Assembly (NCBI GenBank): GCA_031628995.1
Contig: JAVLUO010000001.1
Span: 62,001 to 126,000 of the forward strand
Source: Bacillota bacterium LX-D
Lineage (GTDB): Bacteria; Bacillota; DUOV01; Zhaonellaceae
Length of the DNA: 64,000 bases
Direction of reading: 5' to 3'
The notes beneath the pieces were generated by a model that ran no database searches, was not told where the DNA came from, and saw only the letters and a program-made list of their open reading frames with translations. The stretch's first letter is position 1. Every line of letters begins with the position of its first letter. The translations under genes were made by a program, and so were the position numbers. Shown in pieces: positions 1 to 8,767 of this stretch.

Positions 1-82
1 TTTTACTTATTTTTCGTCAAAACGGCTCTCTCACCTCCAGTGGGTAGTGAGAACAGAGATTCTCAGACTGGAGGAGAAATAC

Positions 83-295
83 ATGGCTAATGTTACAGGT
101 GCAATACCAGAAATCAATTATGAAAAGAAACCTGTTCCACAGGAACAATTGCAGCGTGAGGTTGATTATGTAAGAGCACAGCGGATACTCAATTCCATGC
201 TTCAAAATGGACTTATATCCTTGTCGGAATTCAACAAGATAACCGAATTGAACCGCAAAACTTTCTCACCATTTTGGGCTGAGATTATGCCTTGA
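83..295 (+). CDS. SHOCT-domain-like small protein
   Basis: This is a 70-residue soluble protein whose second half (a GLISLSEF core after a helix with RAQRIL) resembles the short SHOCT domain often found in small proteins beside recombinases and conjugation genes. I chose the ATG at 83 because GAGGAG lies seven bases upstream; an in-frame ATG at 47 has no such site. It is followed 60 bases later by the first of three serine recombinase genes on the same strand, so it probably belongs to the same mobile element. Its molecular role is not known to me. The domain assignment rests on motif resemblance only. Confidence 0.6.
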   Translation: MANVTGAIPEINYEKKPVPQEQLQREVDYVRAQRILNSMLQNGLISLSEFNKITELNRKTFSPFWAEIMP

Positions 296-355
296 AATCG
301 TTGATAATACCTGGTTTCAGAGGTAATATGACACACTGACCAAGGAGGTGATAAT

Positions 356-1918
356 TTGAAAAAGGTAACGAAAATAGCTCAAAACACAACTGATTTAACT
401 GAGCAGGCCAAGCTGCGTGTTGCGGCCTACTGCCGTGTTTCTACAGACAGCGATGAGCAGCTCGAAAGTCTGGACACTCAAATAAAGCACTACGAATCCT
501 ACATCAATGCAAATCCTGAATGGGAGTTCGCCGGAATTTATTATGACGAAGGTATCACCGGTACAAAAAAGGAAAAGCGGCCTGAGCTGCTCCGAATGAT
601 TGCTGACTGTGAAAACAGAAAAATCGACCTCATCGTAACGAAGTCTATCAGCAGGTTTGCCCGAAACACAACAGACTGCCTGGAACTGGTGAGGAAGCTG
701 CTTGACCTTGGTGTTTTCATTTACTTCGAGAAAGAAAATATCAACACGGGGTCAATGGAAAGCGAACTCATGCTGTCAATCCTGTCTGGACTGGCCGAAA
801 ATGAGTCGTTCTCCATTGCTGAAAATAACAAATGGGCGATAAAGCGCAGATTTCAGAATGGCACCTATAAAATTTCCTATCCACCTTACGGCTACGACAA
901 TGTGGACGGAGAAATGGTTGTTAACAAGTCTCAGGCAAAAATTGTCCGTCTTATCTTTTCTGAGATTTTGGCCGGTAAAGGTACAAACAAAATTGCTGAC
1001 GACCTAAACAGACGAAAGATACCGACTAAAAAAGGCGGTCGCTGGACTTCTACAACGATACTCGGGATGGTCGGTAACGAAAAATATACTGGCGATGTCA
1101 TTTTTCAAAAGACTTATACTGACGAGCACTTCAACCGCCATAACAACCATGGTGAAAAAGATCAATATCTGATTCAGAATCATCACGAGGCGATTATCAG
1201 CCATGAGGAGTTTGAAGCCGCTCAGGATATTATCGAGCAGCGCGGCAAAGAAAAACGGCTGGAGAAGCAAAGTAAGAAATATCAAAACCGTTATCCCTTT
1301 TCAGGCAAAATAATCTGCGGTCAGTGCGGCGGAACCTTTAAAAGAAGGACTCATACGAGTGGCAAGCATCCATACGCATGGTGCTGCTTCACTCATATAA
1401 CAGACATCAGGAAATGCTCAATGAAATACATTCCGGAGTGCGACTTTGAATATGCGTTTGTCACCATGATGAACAAGCTCATATTCGGGCATGAGATTGT
1501 CCTGAAGCCTTTACTCATCAGCCTGCGCGGAATGGATTCCGATGAAACCATGGAAAACATTCGCACGATTGACAAGAAGCTTGAAGAAAACGAAAAACAG
1601 CGGAATGTGCTTGTGGGTCTGATGACCAAAGGTTATCTTGAGCCTGCTGTTTACAATAAGAGCAACAATGAGCTGCTACAGGAGGCAGAACGGCTACGCC
1701 GTCAAAAGGAATCCATAACGCGATTCCTGAATAATGACTTTCAGAACCTAAGCGAGGTCAGCGCTCTGCTGCAGTATGCTTCCAAGGCATCGATGCTGAC
1801 AAGCTTTGACGGTGAACTGTTTAACCGCTTTGTAGATCGGATTCATGTATATTCTCGGACTGAACTTGGCTTCGAGTTAAAATGCGGAATTACACTAAAA
1901 GAAAGGCTGGTGAGGTAA
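356..1918 (+). CDS. Large serine recombinase (resolvase/invertase family)
   Basis: A 520-residue site-specific recombinase. The N-terminal resolvase domain (about 20-160) carries the YCRVSTDS motif with the presumed nucleophile Ser29 and the SRFARNT arginines that complete the active site. A recombinase domain (about 170-290) follows, then a zinc ribbon (ICGQCGG and later cysteines, about 315-365) and a C-terminal coiled-coil segment rich in Glu/Lys. This is the layout of large serine integrases that move genomic islands by att x att recombination. The start is TTG at 356 with AAGGAGGTGAT just upstream. The next gene begins immediately after the stop codon, so the three recombinases are cotranscribed. 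Base composition is visibly richer in GC than the chromosome to the right, consistent with transfer. Confidence 0.93.
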   Translation: MKKVTKIAQNTTDLTEQAKLRVAAYCRVSTDSDEQLESLDTQIKHYESYINANPEWEFAGIYYDEGITGTKKEKRPELLRMIADCENRKIDLIVTKSISRFARNTTDCLELVRKLLDLGVFIYFEKENINTGSMESELMLSILSGLAENESFSIAENNKWAIKRRFQNGTYKISYPPYGYDNVDGEMVVNKSQAKIVRLIFSEILAGKGTNKIADDLNRRKIPTKKGGRWTSTTILGMVGNEKYTGDVIFQKTYTDEHFNRHNNHGEKDQYLIQNHHEAIISHEEFEAAQDIIEQRGKEKRLEKQSKKYQNRYPFSGKIICGQCGGTFKRRTHTSGKHPYAWCCFTHITDIRKCSMKYIPECDFEYAFVTMMNKLIFGHEIVLKPLLISLRGMDSDETMENIRTIDKKLEENEKQRNVLVGLMTKGYLEPAVYNKSNNELLQEAERLRRQKESITRFLNNDFQNLSEVSALLQYASKASMLTSFDGELFNRFVDRIHVYSRTELGFELKCGITLKERLVR

Positions 1919-2350
1919 ATGAGTCACACACCATTCGGCTACCAGATTGAGAATGGAAAAGCCGTAATTGATGAAAAAGAGGCAGAACAGATAAAAGTAT
2001 TATTTCAATCTTATCTGAGCGGCGATTCATTGTCAACAGCCGCCAAGGAAGCTGGTATTAACGGCTTCCATTCTGGCATCGGCAGGATTCTCCGCAACAA
2101 ACGATATCTCGGTGATGAGTTTTATCCGTCTATTATTGACAAAGATACTTTTAACACTGCCGAAGCAGAGCGAATTATACGGTCGGAAAGGCTCGGCCGT
2201 AATCGAAAGCCAAAGCAAAAAAAAGAGGCCGTCTATCCTATCACCTTCCGTATGAAGGAAGGTAAAGAGGAATTCGACGACCCATTCGCGCAGGCGGAAT
2301 ACGCATACAGTTTAATTGAAACGGAGGTGAACAAGAATGGCAGCAAGTAA
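1919..2350 (+). CDS. Recombinase-domain protein lacking the catalytic domain
   Basis: A 143-residue protein that starts directly after the preceding recombinase stop and overlaps the next recombinase by 14 bases. Its N-terminal 110 residues resemble the DNA-binding recombinase domain of large serine recombinases ([17 protein letters not shown] start, then [16 protein letters not shown]). The resolvase catalytic domain, the catalytic serine and the zinc ribbon are all absent. The C-terminal 35 residues are acidic. The tight packing between two full-length recombinases suggests an accessory or directionality role, for example binding att-like sites, but that is inference. It could also be a decayed third recombinase that kept only its middle domain. 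Confidence 0.75.
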   Translation: MSHTPFGYQIENGKAVIDEKEAEQIKVLFQSYLSGDSLSTAAKEAGINGFHSGIGRILRNKRYLGDEFYPSIIDKDTFNTAEAERIIRSERLGRNRKPKQKKEAVYPITFRMKEGKEEFDDPFAQAEYAYSLIETEVNKNGSK

Positions 2351-3905
2351 AAGCGTCACTGTGATTCCGGCAAGGAAGCACGCGCTCAAAAGCCAAGACG
2401 AAGAAAAGCCAAAGCTCCGCGTTGCCGCATACTGCCGTGTATCCACGGATAGCGACGAGCAGGCCACCAGTTATGAAACACAGATTGAACATTACACCGC
2501 CTACATACAAGGGCACCCAGACTGGGTTCTGGCAGGTATTTTCGCGGATGACGGCATCTCGGGTACCAACACCAAGAAGCGTGAAGAGTTCAACCGTATG
2601 ATAGACGAGTGCATGGCCGGCAACATCGAAATGATTATCACAAAGTCCATCAGCCGATTTGCCAGAAACACGCTGGACTGCCTGAAATATATCCGCCAGC
2701 TGAAGGACAAAAACATTCCGGTCTATTTTGAAAAAGAAAATATCAACACCATGGATTCCAAGGGCGAGGTTATGCTCACGATTATGGCGTCCCTCGCTCA
2801 GCAGGAAAGCCAGTCCTTAAGTCAGAACGTGAAGCTGGGCCTGCAATATCGCTACCAGCAGGGCGAAATCCAAGTCAACTGCGCACGATTCCTCGGATAT
2901 ACCAAGGATGAGAATAAGCGGCTGGTGGTTGTGCCGGAAGAGGCTGAAATCGTAAAACGCATCTACCGGGAATACCTTGAAGGTGCCAGTATGCTAAAGA
3001 TTGTCCGTGGGTTAGAAGCCGACGGTATTTTGAACGGAGCAGGCAATGAACGCTGGCATACCAGCAACATTAACAACATTCTGCGGAATGAAAAGTACAC
3101 CGGTGATGCTCTTCTGCAGAAAACCTACACAGTCGATTTTCTTACAAAAAAGCGGGTCAAGAACAACGGCATCGTTCCGCAGTACTATGTAGAAAACAGC
3201 CATGAAGCCATCATCCCGCGTGAAGTTTTCATGCAGGTGCAGGAGGAGCTTATCCGCCGCCGGATTGTCCACACCAGCCCGAGCGGAAAGAAAAGGACCT
3301 TCAGCAGCAATCACGCTTTTTCTCAGATAGTTATCTGCGGCAAATGTGGCGAGGTTTTTCGCAGGGTGCATTGGAACAACCGAGGCAAAAAATCTATCGT
3401 CTGGCGCTGTGCCAGCAGACTTGAGAACACCGGTCTTTTCTGCGATGCACGCACGGCATCGGAAAGCCAAATCGAGCAGGTTATAGTCAAAGCCATAAAC
3501 CAGACTCTTTGCGACAAGGACAGTTTTCTCACTACTCTGCGGGACAACATTGCTGCTGTGATAAGCCGTGAAAGCGACAAGGCTATGGCGGATATCGATA
3601 AGCGGCTGGAAGAACTGCAAACGGAGCTTCTGAAGCTGGCCACCTCCAATGCGGATTATGAGAAAGTCGGTGACGAAATACACCGTTTGCGCGACCAGAA
3701 GCAGAAGCTGCTCCTTGAAAACGCCAACCGTGATGAACTTAAAAAGCGTATGGCTGATATGAGCACTTTCCTCAAGAAGCAATCTACCGCTCTTGCCGAA
3801 TATGATGAGCAGCTTGTCCGGCGGCTGATTGAAAAAATCACCGTCTACGAGGACAAATTCACTGTGGGGTTCAAGTCAGGCGTGACGGTGGATGTGGAAG
3901 AATAA
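2337..3905 (+). CDS. Large serine recombinase (resolvase/invertase family)
   Basis: A 522-residue recombinase paralogous to the one at 356-1918. The catalytic domain has YCRVSTDS (presumed nucleophile Ser36) and SRFARNT. The recombinase domain contains [17 protein letters not shown], the zinc ribbon [11 protein letters not shown] and later Cys residues, and the C-terminus a long charged coiled coil. ATG at 2337 follows GGAGGTG and overlaps the end of the 143-residue gene, indicating translational coupling. The gene is noticeably more GC-rich than the chromosomal genes to the right. Two different full-length recombinases in one operon, as in some Firmicute elements, may act as a pair. A hairpin terminator follows the stop. 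Confidence 0.93.
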   Translation: MAASKSVTVIPARKHALKSQDEEKPKLRVAAYCRVSTDSDEQATSYETQIEHYTAYIQGHPDWVLAGIFADDGISGTNTKKREEFNRMIDECMAGNIEMIITKSISRFARNTLDCLKYIRQLKDKNIPVYFEKENINTMDSKGEVMLTIMASLAQQESQSLSQNVKLGLQYRYQQGEIQVNCARFLGYTKDENKRLVVVPEEAEIVKRIYREYLEGASMLKIVRGLEADGILNGAGNERWHTSNINNILRNEKYTGDALLQKTYTVDFLTKKRVKNNGIVPQYYVENSHEAIIPREVFMQVQEELIRRRIVHTSPSGKKRTFSSNHAFSQIVICGKCGEVFRRVHWNNRGKKSIVWRCASRLENTGLFCDARTASESQIEQVIVKAINQTLCDKDSFLTTLRDNIAAVISRESDKAMADIDKRLEELQTELLKLATSNADYEKVGDEIHRLRDQKQKLLLENANRDELKKRMADMSTFLKKQSTALAEYDEQLVRRLIEKITVYEDKFTVGFKSGVTVDVEE

Positions 3906-3918
3906 TCGCACCAAAGTA

Positions 3919-3966
3919 AAGACTCCTCAGAACTGGAACAAACCCGGTGATGGGGAGTCTTGTTTG
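3919..3966. terminator. Bidirectional terminator after the recombinase operon
   Basis: A 10-bp stem (3919-3928 with 3952-3961, core AAGACTCC/GGAGTCTT) is followed by a T-rich stretch on the + strand. On the minus strand the flank also contains T runs, so it can serve both the recombinase operon and the convergent small gene ending at 3975. Confidence 0.7.
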
Positions 3967-3974
3967 ATTTTCAA

Positions 3975-4298
3975 CTATTTCTTCGGTTTGAACATGGCAC
4001 TATAGGCTTTAACCGCCTCATCCTTCATAAGCCATCCAAACTTTCTTAGAAACTCCAACTTCTGTTCATCTGTGGCCCATTCCTGTAATGTGTGTAGTAC
4101 TCCTTCAAAGCGCTCATTCTCTTTACCGTTAAAAAACTTACCTCCGGGGCCTTGCTTAAACATTGCTGGTACACCATTTTTAATAGCCTTCCAGACTGTT
4201 GATCCTCCTGTAGTAGTCAGGTCATCACCAACAAATCCGTCTAACGCTCCTGATGCTAATTTTTTTAATAAGTTCTTTTCTTCACTTGTAAATGCCAT
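3975..4298 (-). CDS. Hypothetical protein paired with a MerR regulator
   Basis: A 107-residue soluble protein I do not recognise. It starts at ATG 4298, three bases after the stop of the upstream MerR-type gene, with GGAGG at the end of that gene as its ribosome binding site; an ATG five codons upstream is less well placed. The sequence has a glycine-rich centre (QGPGGKFFNG) between mostly helical, charged halves, with no signal peptide or membrane segment. Coupling to the regulator suggests the two work together, for example as regulator and effector, but nothing in the sequence shows a function. It ends against the bidirectional terminator at 3919-3966. Confidence 0.6.
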   Translation of the reverse strand: MAFTSEEKNLLKKLASGALDGFVGDDLTTTGGSTVWKAIKNGVPAMFKQGPGGKFFNGKENERFEGVLHTLQEWATDEQKLEFLRKFGWLMKDEAVKAYSAMFKPKK

Positions 4299-4300
4299 AT

Positions 4301-4984
4301 TTAGTCCTCCCACTCGTCAACGCTAATATCCTCTGAATCGTAAGCGCCCATTGGATATTCTCGAATCCAGCCTTCGATTTGAATCACCGTACCGCAATCT
4401 GGACACTCATAGCTATCTTCAGAATTGAAGCTATACACTGTATCTGGCCCCATACCATTTTCCTTTTCATCGCTACTCTGGTCATACATGTAGTCTTCCA
4501 AATCAACTTCATATTCTGCACCACAGTGAGGGCAACATATACTACGAATAAGCGACACAGGTCGGTAACCATACATATCTTCGATATCGATAAATTCTTC
4601 TCCTGCAGCCTCTTTCTTAGTAATCACATTCCAGTAACGTTCGGTTTCGAATGTCTCGAATTCTGCTTTATCATCAAGCAGTTCTGAAAGCAATTCTAAC
4701 GAATTACGCTTTCTTGCAATTTCTGCCTCAATATTATTCTTGCGAGAAAGAATCGCTTCCTCCAAAGTACACTCACCGTCCTGCATTTTTCTTATGTCAC
4801 TGCAGGTAAGTCCTGATTTGGTCAGTACAACGATAAGTCTTAGATTTTCAAAATCTGTTTCTGTGTAGTCTGTACTTCTGTTTCCAGATGGCGGATTTTC
4901 CGGAAAGAAGATGCCCTCTCTCTTAAATAGCTTGATTCTGTCGGCATCGATACCAAGTTTTTCTTGAATTTCTTTTGGTCTCAT
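4301..4984 (-). CDS. MerR-family regulator with C-terminal zinc ribbon
   Basis: A 227-residue protein. Residues 1-70 form a MerR-type winged helix-turn-helix (IQEKLGIDADRIKLFKREG, then TDFENLRLI). A coiled dimerisation region follows (about 75-110), then an acidic segment with two CxxC pairs (CPHC near 150 and CPDC near 195) that should form one zinc ribbon. The C-terminus is very acidic. MerR regulators usually carry short effector-binding tails, so the zinc ribbon extension is unusual and could sense metal or redox state or mediate protein contact; this is inference. ATG 4984 has AAGGAGGTC upstream. The downstream small gene is translationally coupled. Confidence 0.8.
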   Translation of the reverse strand: MRPKEIQEKLGIDADRIKLFKREGIFFPENPPSGNRSTDYTETDFENLRLIVVLTKSGLTCSDIRKMQDGECTLEEAILSRKNNIEAEIARKRNSLELLSELLDDKAEFETFETERYWNVITKKEAAGEEFIDIEDMYGYRPVSLIRSICCPHCGAEYEVDLEDYMYDQSSDEKENGMGPDTVYSFNSEDSYECPDCGTVIQIEGWIREYPMGAYDSEDISVDEWED

Positions 4985-5192
4985 TGAACTTCGACCTCCT
5001 TTCAGGACTCATTCTAACAAGTGGGGACTTTATCCCCGTCAAGCATTTTTTTAAAAAAATAATAAAAAATTTCTTTATTTCTTTACTCAAAAACATCCCC
5101 AATTCTTTACTATTTTTCGTTCCATTTTATCCATAATAATATTCTACATCATAAATTAACAGATACTTACGCGCTTTTAATGATTTATACCA

Positions 5193-5309
5193 ACATCCAA
5201 CCTGACCATACAACCTCAAAAAAATCCGAAAAAACATCTAAATCGTCCACTCGCGAGGGCTGACATCTAACCTGTACACTCACCGAGCACTGACATCTAA
5301 CCTGACCAC
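5193..5309. repeat. Four degenerate 17-bp direct repeats, about 30-41 bp apart
   Basis: Copies start at 5193, 5234, 5263 and 5293 with consensus ACATCTAACCTGACCAC. The last two differ at only two positions, and the second is the most divergent. Spacing is 41, 29 and 30 bp. The array lies in the 446-bp gene-free stretch 4985-5430, which otherwise holds AT-rich DNA. It could be a recombinase or transposase end-binding array, or the remnant of an insertion-sequence terminus. No transposase fragment is visible beside it. Confidence 0.6.
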
Positions 5310-5374
5310 TTAACTATTAAATACGGCCATTATGGACTTGTTTCCGTAAAGCGAAAAAATCACGTTTTTATAAA

Positions 5375-5391
5375 ATGGGTTTCATACCCAT
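5375..5391. repeat. Short perfect inverted repeat ATGGGT-N5-ACCCAT
   Basis: A 6-bp perfect palindrome arm pair with a 5-bp loop sits 40 bp downstream of rlmD, between the repeat array and the chromosomal gene. It could be a protein-binding site or part of an attachment site. It is too short to assign. Confidence 0.35.
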
Positions 5392-5430
5392 ATGTGCGGA
5401 AAGCCTTGATAAAAAAGGGTTTTCTCATAT

Positions 5431-6792
5431 TTACTTTTCACTTCTTGACATTAATACTACGCACTCAACATGCCCCGTTTGCGGGAACATGTCCACAGGC
5501 TGGACTTCTTTCGTACTGTAGCCTAGCTTGTCTAATAGGCCTAGGTCTCGGGCCAGGGTACCTGGGTCGCAGGAGACGTAAATTATCTGTTCTGGTTTAA
5601 GAACTGCTGCTGTTTCTAAAACTGTTTTGTCGCAGCCTTGGCGAGGGGGGTCTAGCACTATGACATTTGGGTTTATGCCTTTGTCTTTTAGCATAGGCAA
5701 CACCTCTTCTACTTTCCCTGCTAAAAACTCAACATTTGCAATGCCGTTTAACAGAGCATTTTCTTTGGCATCCTCAATTGCCTCTTCAATTTCTTCGATG
5801 GCATAAACACCTTTACCCTGTTGGGCTAAAAGTAGAGACAGCACTCCTACGCCGCAGTATAAATCAAATACTGCCTCCTTACCTTTTAGAGCAGCATAAT
5901 CCAGGACTTTCCTGTATAAAACCTCCGTCTGCCTTGGGTTAACCTGTAAAAAAGCAGCTGGTGAAAGCTTTATTTTTAGTCCACATAAATTTTCTTCTAA
6001 CTGTTCTTCACCGCCTAAAAGGATAAACTTATCTCCTAAAATCCTTTTGTCGTTTTTATTAATGTTATGTACAACTGTTACAACATTTTTCATATCCATA
6101 AGAAGCTGCTCAGCTAATTTTTTCCCTAGTGGAAAAGCTTCATTTGAAGTTACTAAGATAATCATCATCTTCCCAGTAGCAAAACTTCTTTTGATAATCA
6201 CATGTTTTAGATTATTTTTATCATCTATACCATAAGTGACTTTAAGGCCCGCTTTTACAAATAAATCCTCCAAATATTTAATAACTTCCATAAATTCTTC
6301 CGGCAATAGCTTGCACTGCTCAATTGGAATCAGATCATGGCTGCCTGGCCTGAAGTAGCCTAAACGGATTCTTCCGTCCACCAGCCCAACATGAAGCTGC
6401 GCTTTATTCCGATAATACCAGGGTTCTTCCATACCAAGAGTTGGTTTAAGTATAAAACTATCTAATTTTCCTATCCTTTGCAAAGCATCTCTAACCCTCT
6501 TGGCCTTTTCTATCAACTGCTGTTCATATATTAGGTGCTGAAGTTGGCAGCCTCCGCAGGCATCGTAGCTAGAACAGTTTGGCTGACTGCGTAGCGGTGA
6601 TGTTTGTATAATTTGGACAATTTCTCCTTGCCCAAATTTACTTTTAACTTTAGTCAGCTTAATTCTTACCGTTTCACCTGGTAAAGCGCCAGGAATAAAT
6701 ACTGCCAAACCTTCTATTCTCCCTACACCAGCTCCTTCGTGAGAAAGGCCGGTAATTTCCAAAGTATGTATCTCTCCAACCTGTGGCCTCAT
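5431..6792 (-). CDS. rlmD: 23S rRNA (uracil-C5)-methyltransferase, RlmD/RumA type
   Basis: A 453-residue SAM-dependent RNA methyltransferase that converts uridine to 5-methyluridine in 23S rRNA (U1939 in E. coli numbering; Firmicute homologues can also modify U747). An N-terminal TRAM domain (about 1-60) precedes a [4Fe-4S] cysteine set (C73, C79, C82 and a later Cys near 157). The SAM site is LYCGVGVLSLLL, and the catalytic region contains DPPRQGC and the nucleophile in YVSCDPGTLARDL. I chose ATG 6792 because AAGGAGC lies upstream and the TRAM domain begins there; an upstream in-frame ATG at 6858 adds 22 unlikely residues. It is transcribed divergently from the gene at 6972 and seems to mark the chromosomal side of the mobile region. 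Confidence 0.92.
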   Translation of the reverse strand: MRPQVGEIHTLEITGLSHEGAGVGRIEGLAVFIPGALPGETVRIKLTKVKSKFGQGEIVQIIQTSPLRSQPNCSSYDACGGCQLQHLIYEQQLIEKAKRVRDALQRIGKLDSFILKPTLGMEEPWYYRNKAQLHVGLVDGRIRLGYFRPGSHDLIPIEQCKLLPEEFMEVIKYLEDLFVKAGLKVTYGIDDKNNLKHVIIKRSFATGKMMIILVTSNEAFPLGKKLAEQLLMDMKNVVTVVHNINKNDKRILGDKFILLGGEEQLEENLCGLKIKLSPAAFLQVNPRQTEVLYRKVLDYAALKGKEAVFDLYCGVGVLSLLLAQQGKGVYAIEEIEEAIEDAKENALLNGIANVEFLAGKVEEVLPMLKDKGINPNVIVLDPPRQGCDKTVLETAAVLKPEQIIYVSCDPGTLARDLGLLDKLGYSTKEVQPVDMFPQTGHVECVVLMSRSEK

Positions 6793-6971
6793 TGTTTCAG
6801 CTCCTTGTAAGTAGTACAAACTCTCTATTATAAGTATTCTGCAATGCAGAAGCACCATATTATCATGTAACGCTAAATGTGTAACTCATATGTGGAAATT
6901 CTATAATGTATAAACCATCAAGCTACTGACAAAATAAAAATAAGCAGGCTTAAAATTAAAGGAGGTATTTA

Positions 6972-7595
6972 ATGGATAAAATCCAATTAAGAACCCAGTT
7001 TTATGATGAATTTGTTGCCAACCTACAACAAATTCTAGCAACTCCTACTGATCAAGTCCAGAATAATTACCTTGACTTAGGTCAAGTCAAACAAATAAAA
7101 AGGGAAGAGTTAGCTCAAGTACCTGACTTACCAAGAAATGACCCATTGGAAATAGTATTTGAACTATTGTCAGCTGAAATTCAAAAAGAACATTTGCAGA
7201 AAGTCTCTTTAGGCTTTAACGAGTATTTTAAATCTTATCTTCGCAAGATCAACGAGGAAAATGCAGAAACTCTTACACATCAGTATTTCCAAAAAACAGT
7301 CTGTTTGTTTCGTAAAATTTTAGCTATTAACTTCTGTTTTATTCAAGAAATATGGCTTTATTTATGCAGTTGCTTTAAAACTATTGGCTTATTTCTTTTA
7401 GAACAAAATTTGATTCAAGGATCTTTACTTTATTGGGACTATATAGCCAAAATTGGTAACATAGCAGCACGCCATAGTTTACACACACAACAATTACAGC
7501 GCTCAATGCGCATTTTGGAAGTTCAAGCCAAGGAAGATGGTTATGAGGAATTGGCTGCTACGCTTAATAGTCTACGAATTCATTTGGAAAATTAG
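6972..7595 (+). CDS. Hypothetical protein at head of alpha-glucan gene cluster
   Basis: A 207-residue protein of no family known to me. It is largely helical. A hydrophobic stretch near residues 112-145 (rich in Phe, Leu, Ile and Cys) could be membrane-associated, while both ends are hydrophilic. AAAGGAGGT is placed eight bases before the ATG. The next gene starts five bases after its stop, and the two are followed by a DUF4912 gene and a GH57 branching enzyme on the same strand. The shared operon suggests a role connected with storage glucan metabolism or its localisation, but no catalytic motif is visible. Confidence 0.7.
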   Translation: MDKIQLRTQFYDEFVANLQQILATPTDQVQNNYLDLGQVKQIKREELAQVPDLPRNDPLEIVFELLSAEIQKEHLQKVSLGFNEYFKSYLRKINEENAETLTHQYFQKTVCLFRKILAINFCFIQEIWLYLCSCFKTIGLFLLEQNLIQGSLLYWDYIAKIGNIAARHSLHTQQLQRSMRILEVQAKEDGYEELAATLNSLRIHLEN

Positions 7596-7600
7596 GTGAG

Positions 7601-8719
7601 ATGGTGTTTAACTACGAAGAATACAATTTAATCATTCTTTCCTTAGTCGGCGGTTTAATTAGTTTGCTAGGGTCAGTTGGTATTTTTGTCTCTCTAACAG
7701 TTCAGCGCAGAGTTGAAAGACTGCAGGAGCTCTTAGAAGAGCTGATTGATTTATCTTATGATAAAGAACACAATATCACTCGTAAAATTTTTCAACTGAT
7801 TCAAAAGTATCAGATGTATTACATACTCCCTCATGGGCCTAGTAAAACTATTATGCAATACTTGGATTTCACCATGACTTTAGTCACTGTTACCTGGTTA
7901 GCATTACTTTTTTTAAGTTTTACCCCTCCCTTTCGAATTATTTCTTTTATTTATTTAATTCCAGTTTTGGGAGGGCTGATTCTAATGGTTTTTTACCGCA
8001 AACTCTTGCAAAATGCCATTAATCCTTTAGACAATCAGCTTTTCAACGCAATCATTCCACCACCAGTTAACTTACGCAGCGTGTCATTTTTATCAAGCTA
8101 TGTAAACGTATCAGTCCATTCTATACTGCAGCAGGCTAGATTAAGTATGGTTCTCCGGCGGATTAAAAGAGAAGATTGTGTGGGTCAAACTTGCTATGAT
8201 GCAGAAATTGTATTAAAAGAAGAGCTTTCTTTTGATGATTTTTTCTATCTTGTGTCTTTTCCTTTAAATGGATCTAAAGATTCCTGTTTTGTCGCTTATG
8301 GTCATTTACAAATTAGTTTTCCTCCAGATCCAGTAACTAGAAAACCTATTCCCATTAATCGCAATGTAAATATTACACTTGGCTGGTGTAACTGGTCCGC
8401 ATTGCCGAAAGACAAAATCGAAGCAAAACTTTATATTTTTCCCCTTGGTGAAAAACATCCTATTTTGTATCAATTTATATTTTTACCAGAAATGCAATAT
8501 TATACAGTTGAAACTGACCCATTACCTGTCATTGATCGCAAAATTACTTTTACAGTAACAAAGGACAATGCTCTTAAAATTATTGATGGCGAAAAGGAAT
8601 TGCCCTGTTTTGATTTAATTGCAGCGGAATTACGACTTGATTCGGGAAGAAAATATTTAGATTATGAAAGCTCAGATATTAGATCTATTGATTGTATAGC
8701 CGAAGTTTATATTAAATAA
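7601..8719 (+). CDS. Hypothetical membrane protein with C-terminal soluble domain
   Basis: A 372-residue protein with three predicted transmembrane segments (about 10-33, 90-109 and 114-136). The first two are separated by a charged coiled-coil-like stretch (QRRVERLQELLEELIDL). The C-terminal 230 residues are soluble and beta-rich, with no motif I can name. It is likely membrane-anchored. The ATG is five bases after the upstream stop, with a weak GGTGAG site, so translation is probably coupled. Position between an unknown gene and DUF4912/GH57 genes hints at glucan metabolism at the membrane. This is context only. Confidence 0.7.
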   Translation: MVFNYEEYNLIILSLVGGLISLLGSVGIFVSLTVQRRVERLQELLEELIDLSYDKEHNITRKIFQLIQKYQMYYILPHGPSKTIMQYLDFTMTLVTVTWLALLFLSFTPPFRIISFIYLIPVLGGLILMVFYRKLLQNAINPLDNQLFNAIIPPPVNLRSVSFLSSYVNVSVHSILQQARLSMVLRRIKREDCVGQTCYDAEIVLKEELSFDDFFYLVSFPLNGSKDSCFVAYGHLQISFPPDPVTRKPIPINRNVNITLGWCNWSALPKDKIEAKLYIFPLGEKHPILYQFIFLPEMQYYTVETDPLPVIDRKITFTVTKDNALKIIDGEKELPCFDLIAAELRLDSGRKYLDYESSDIRSIDCIAEVYIK

Positions 8720-8767
8720 TGACACTATTTCTGGACATAATACTAGAGAAAGGAGGAGGTTAAAACA

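Noticed and set aside
3012-3782. Long open frame (256 codons) on the minus strand opposite the second recombinase
   Set aside because: It is entirely antisense to a well-supported recombinase gene, has no family motif and no ribosome binding site. The relatively GC-rich coding strand explains the lack of stops.
5193-5309. CRISPR array with short repeats
   Set aside because: Only four degenerate 17-bp copies with unequal, very short spacers of 12-24 bp, and no cas genes.
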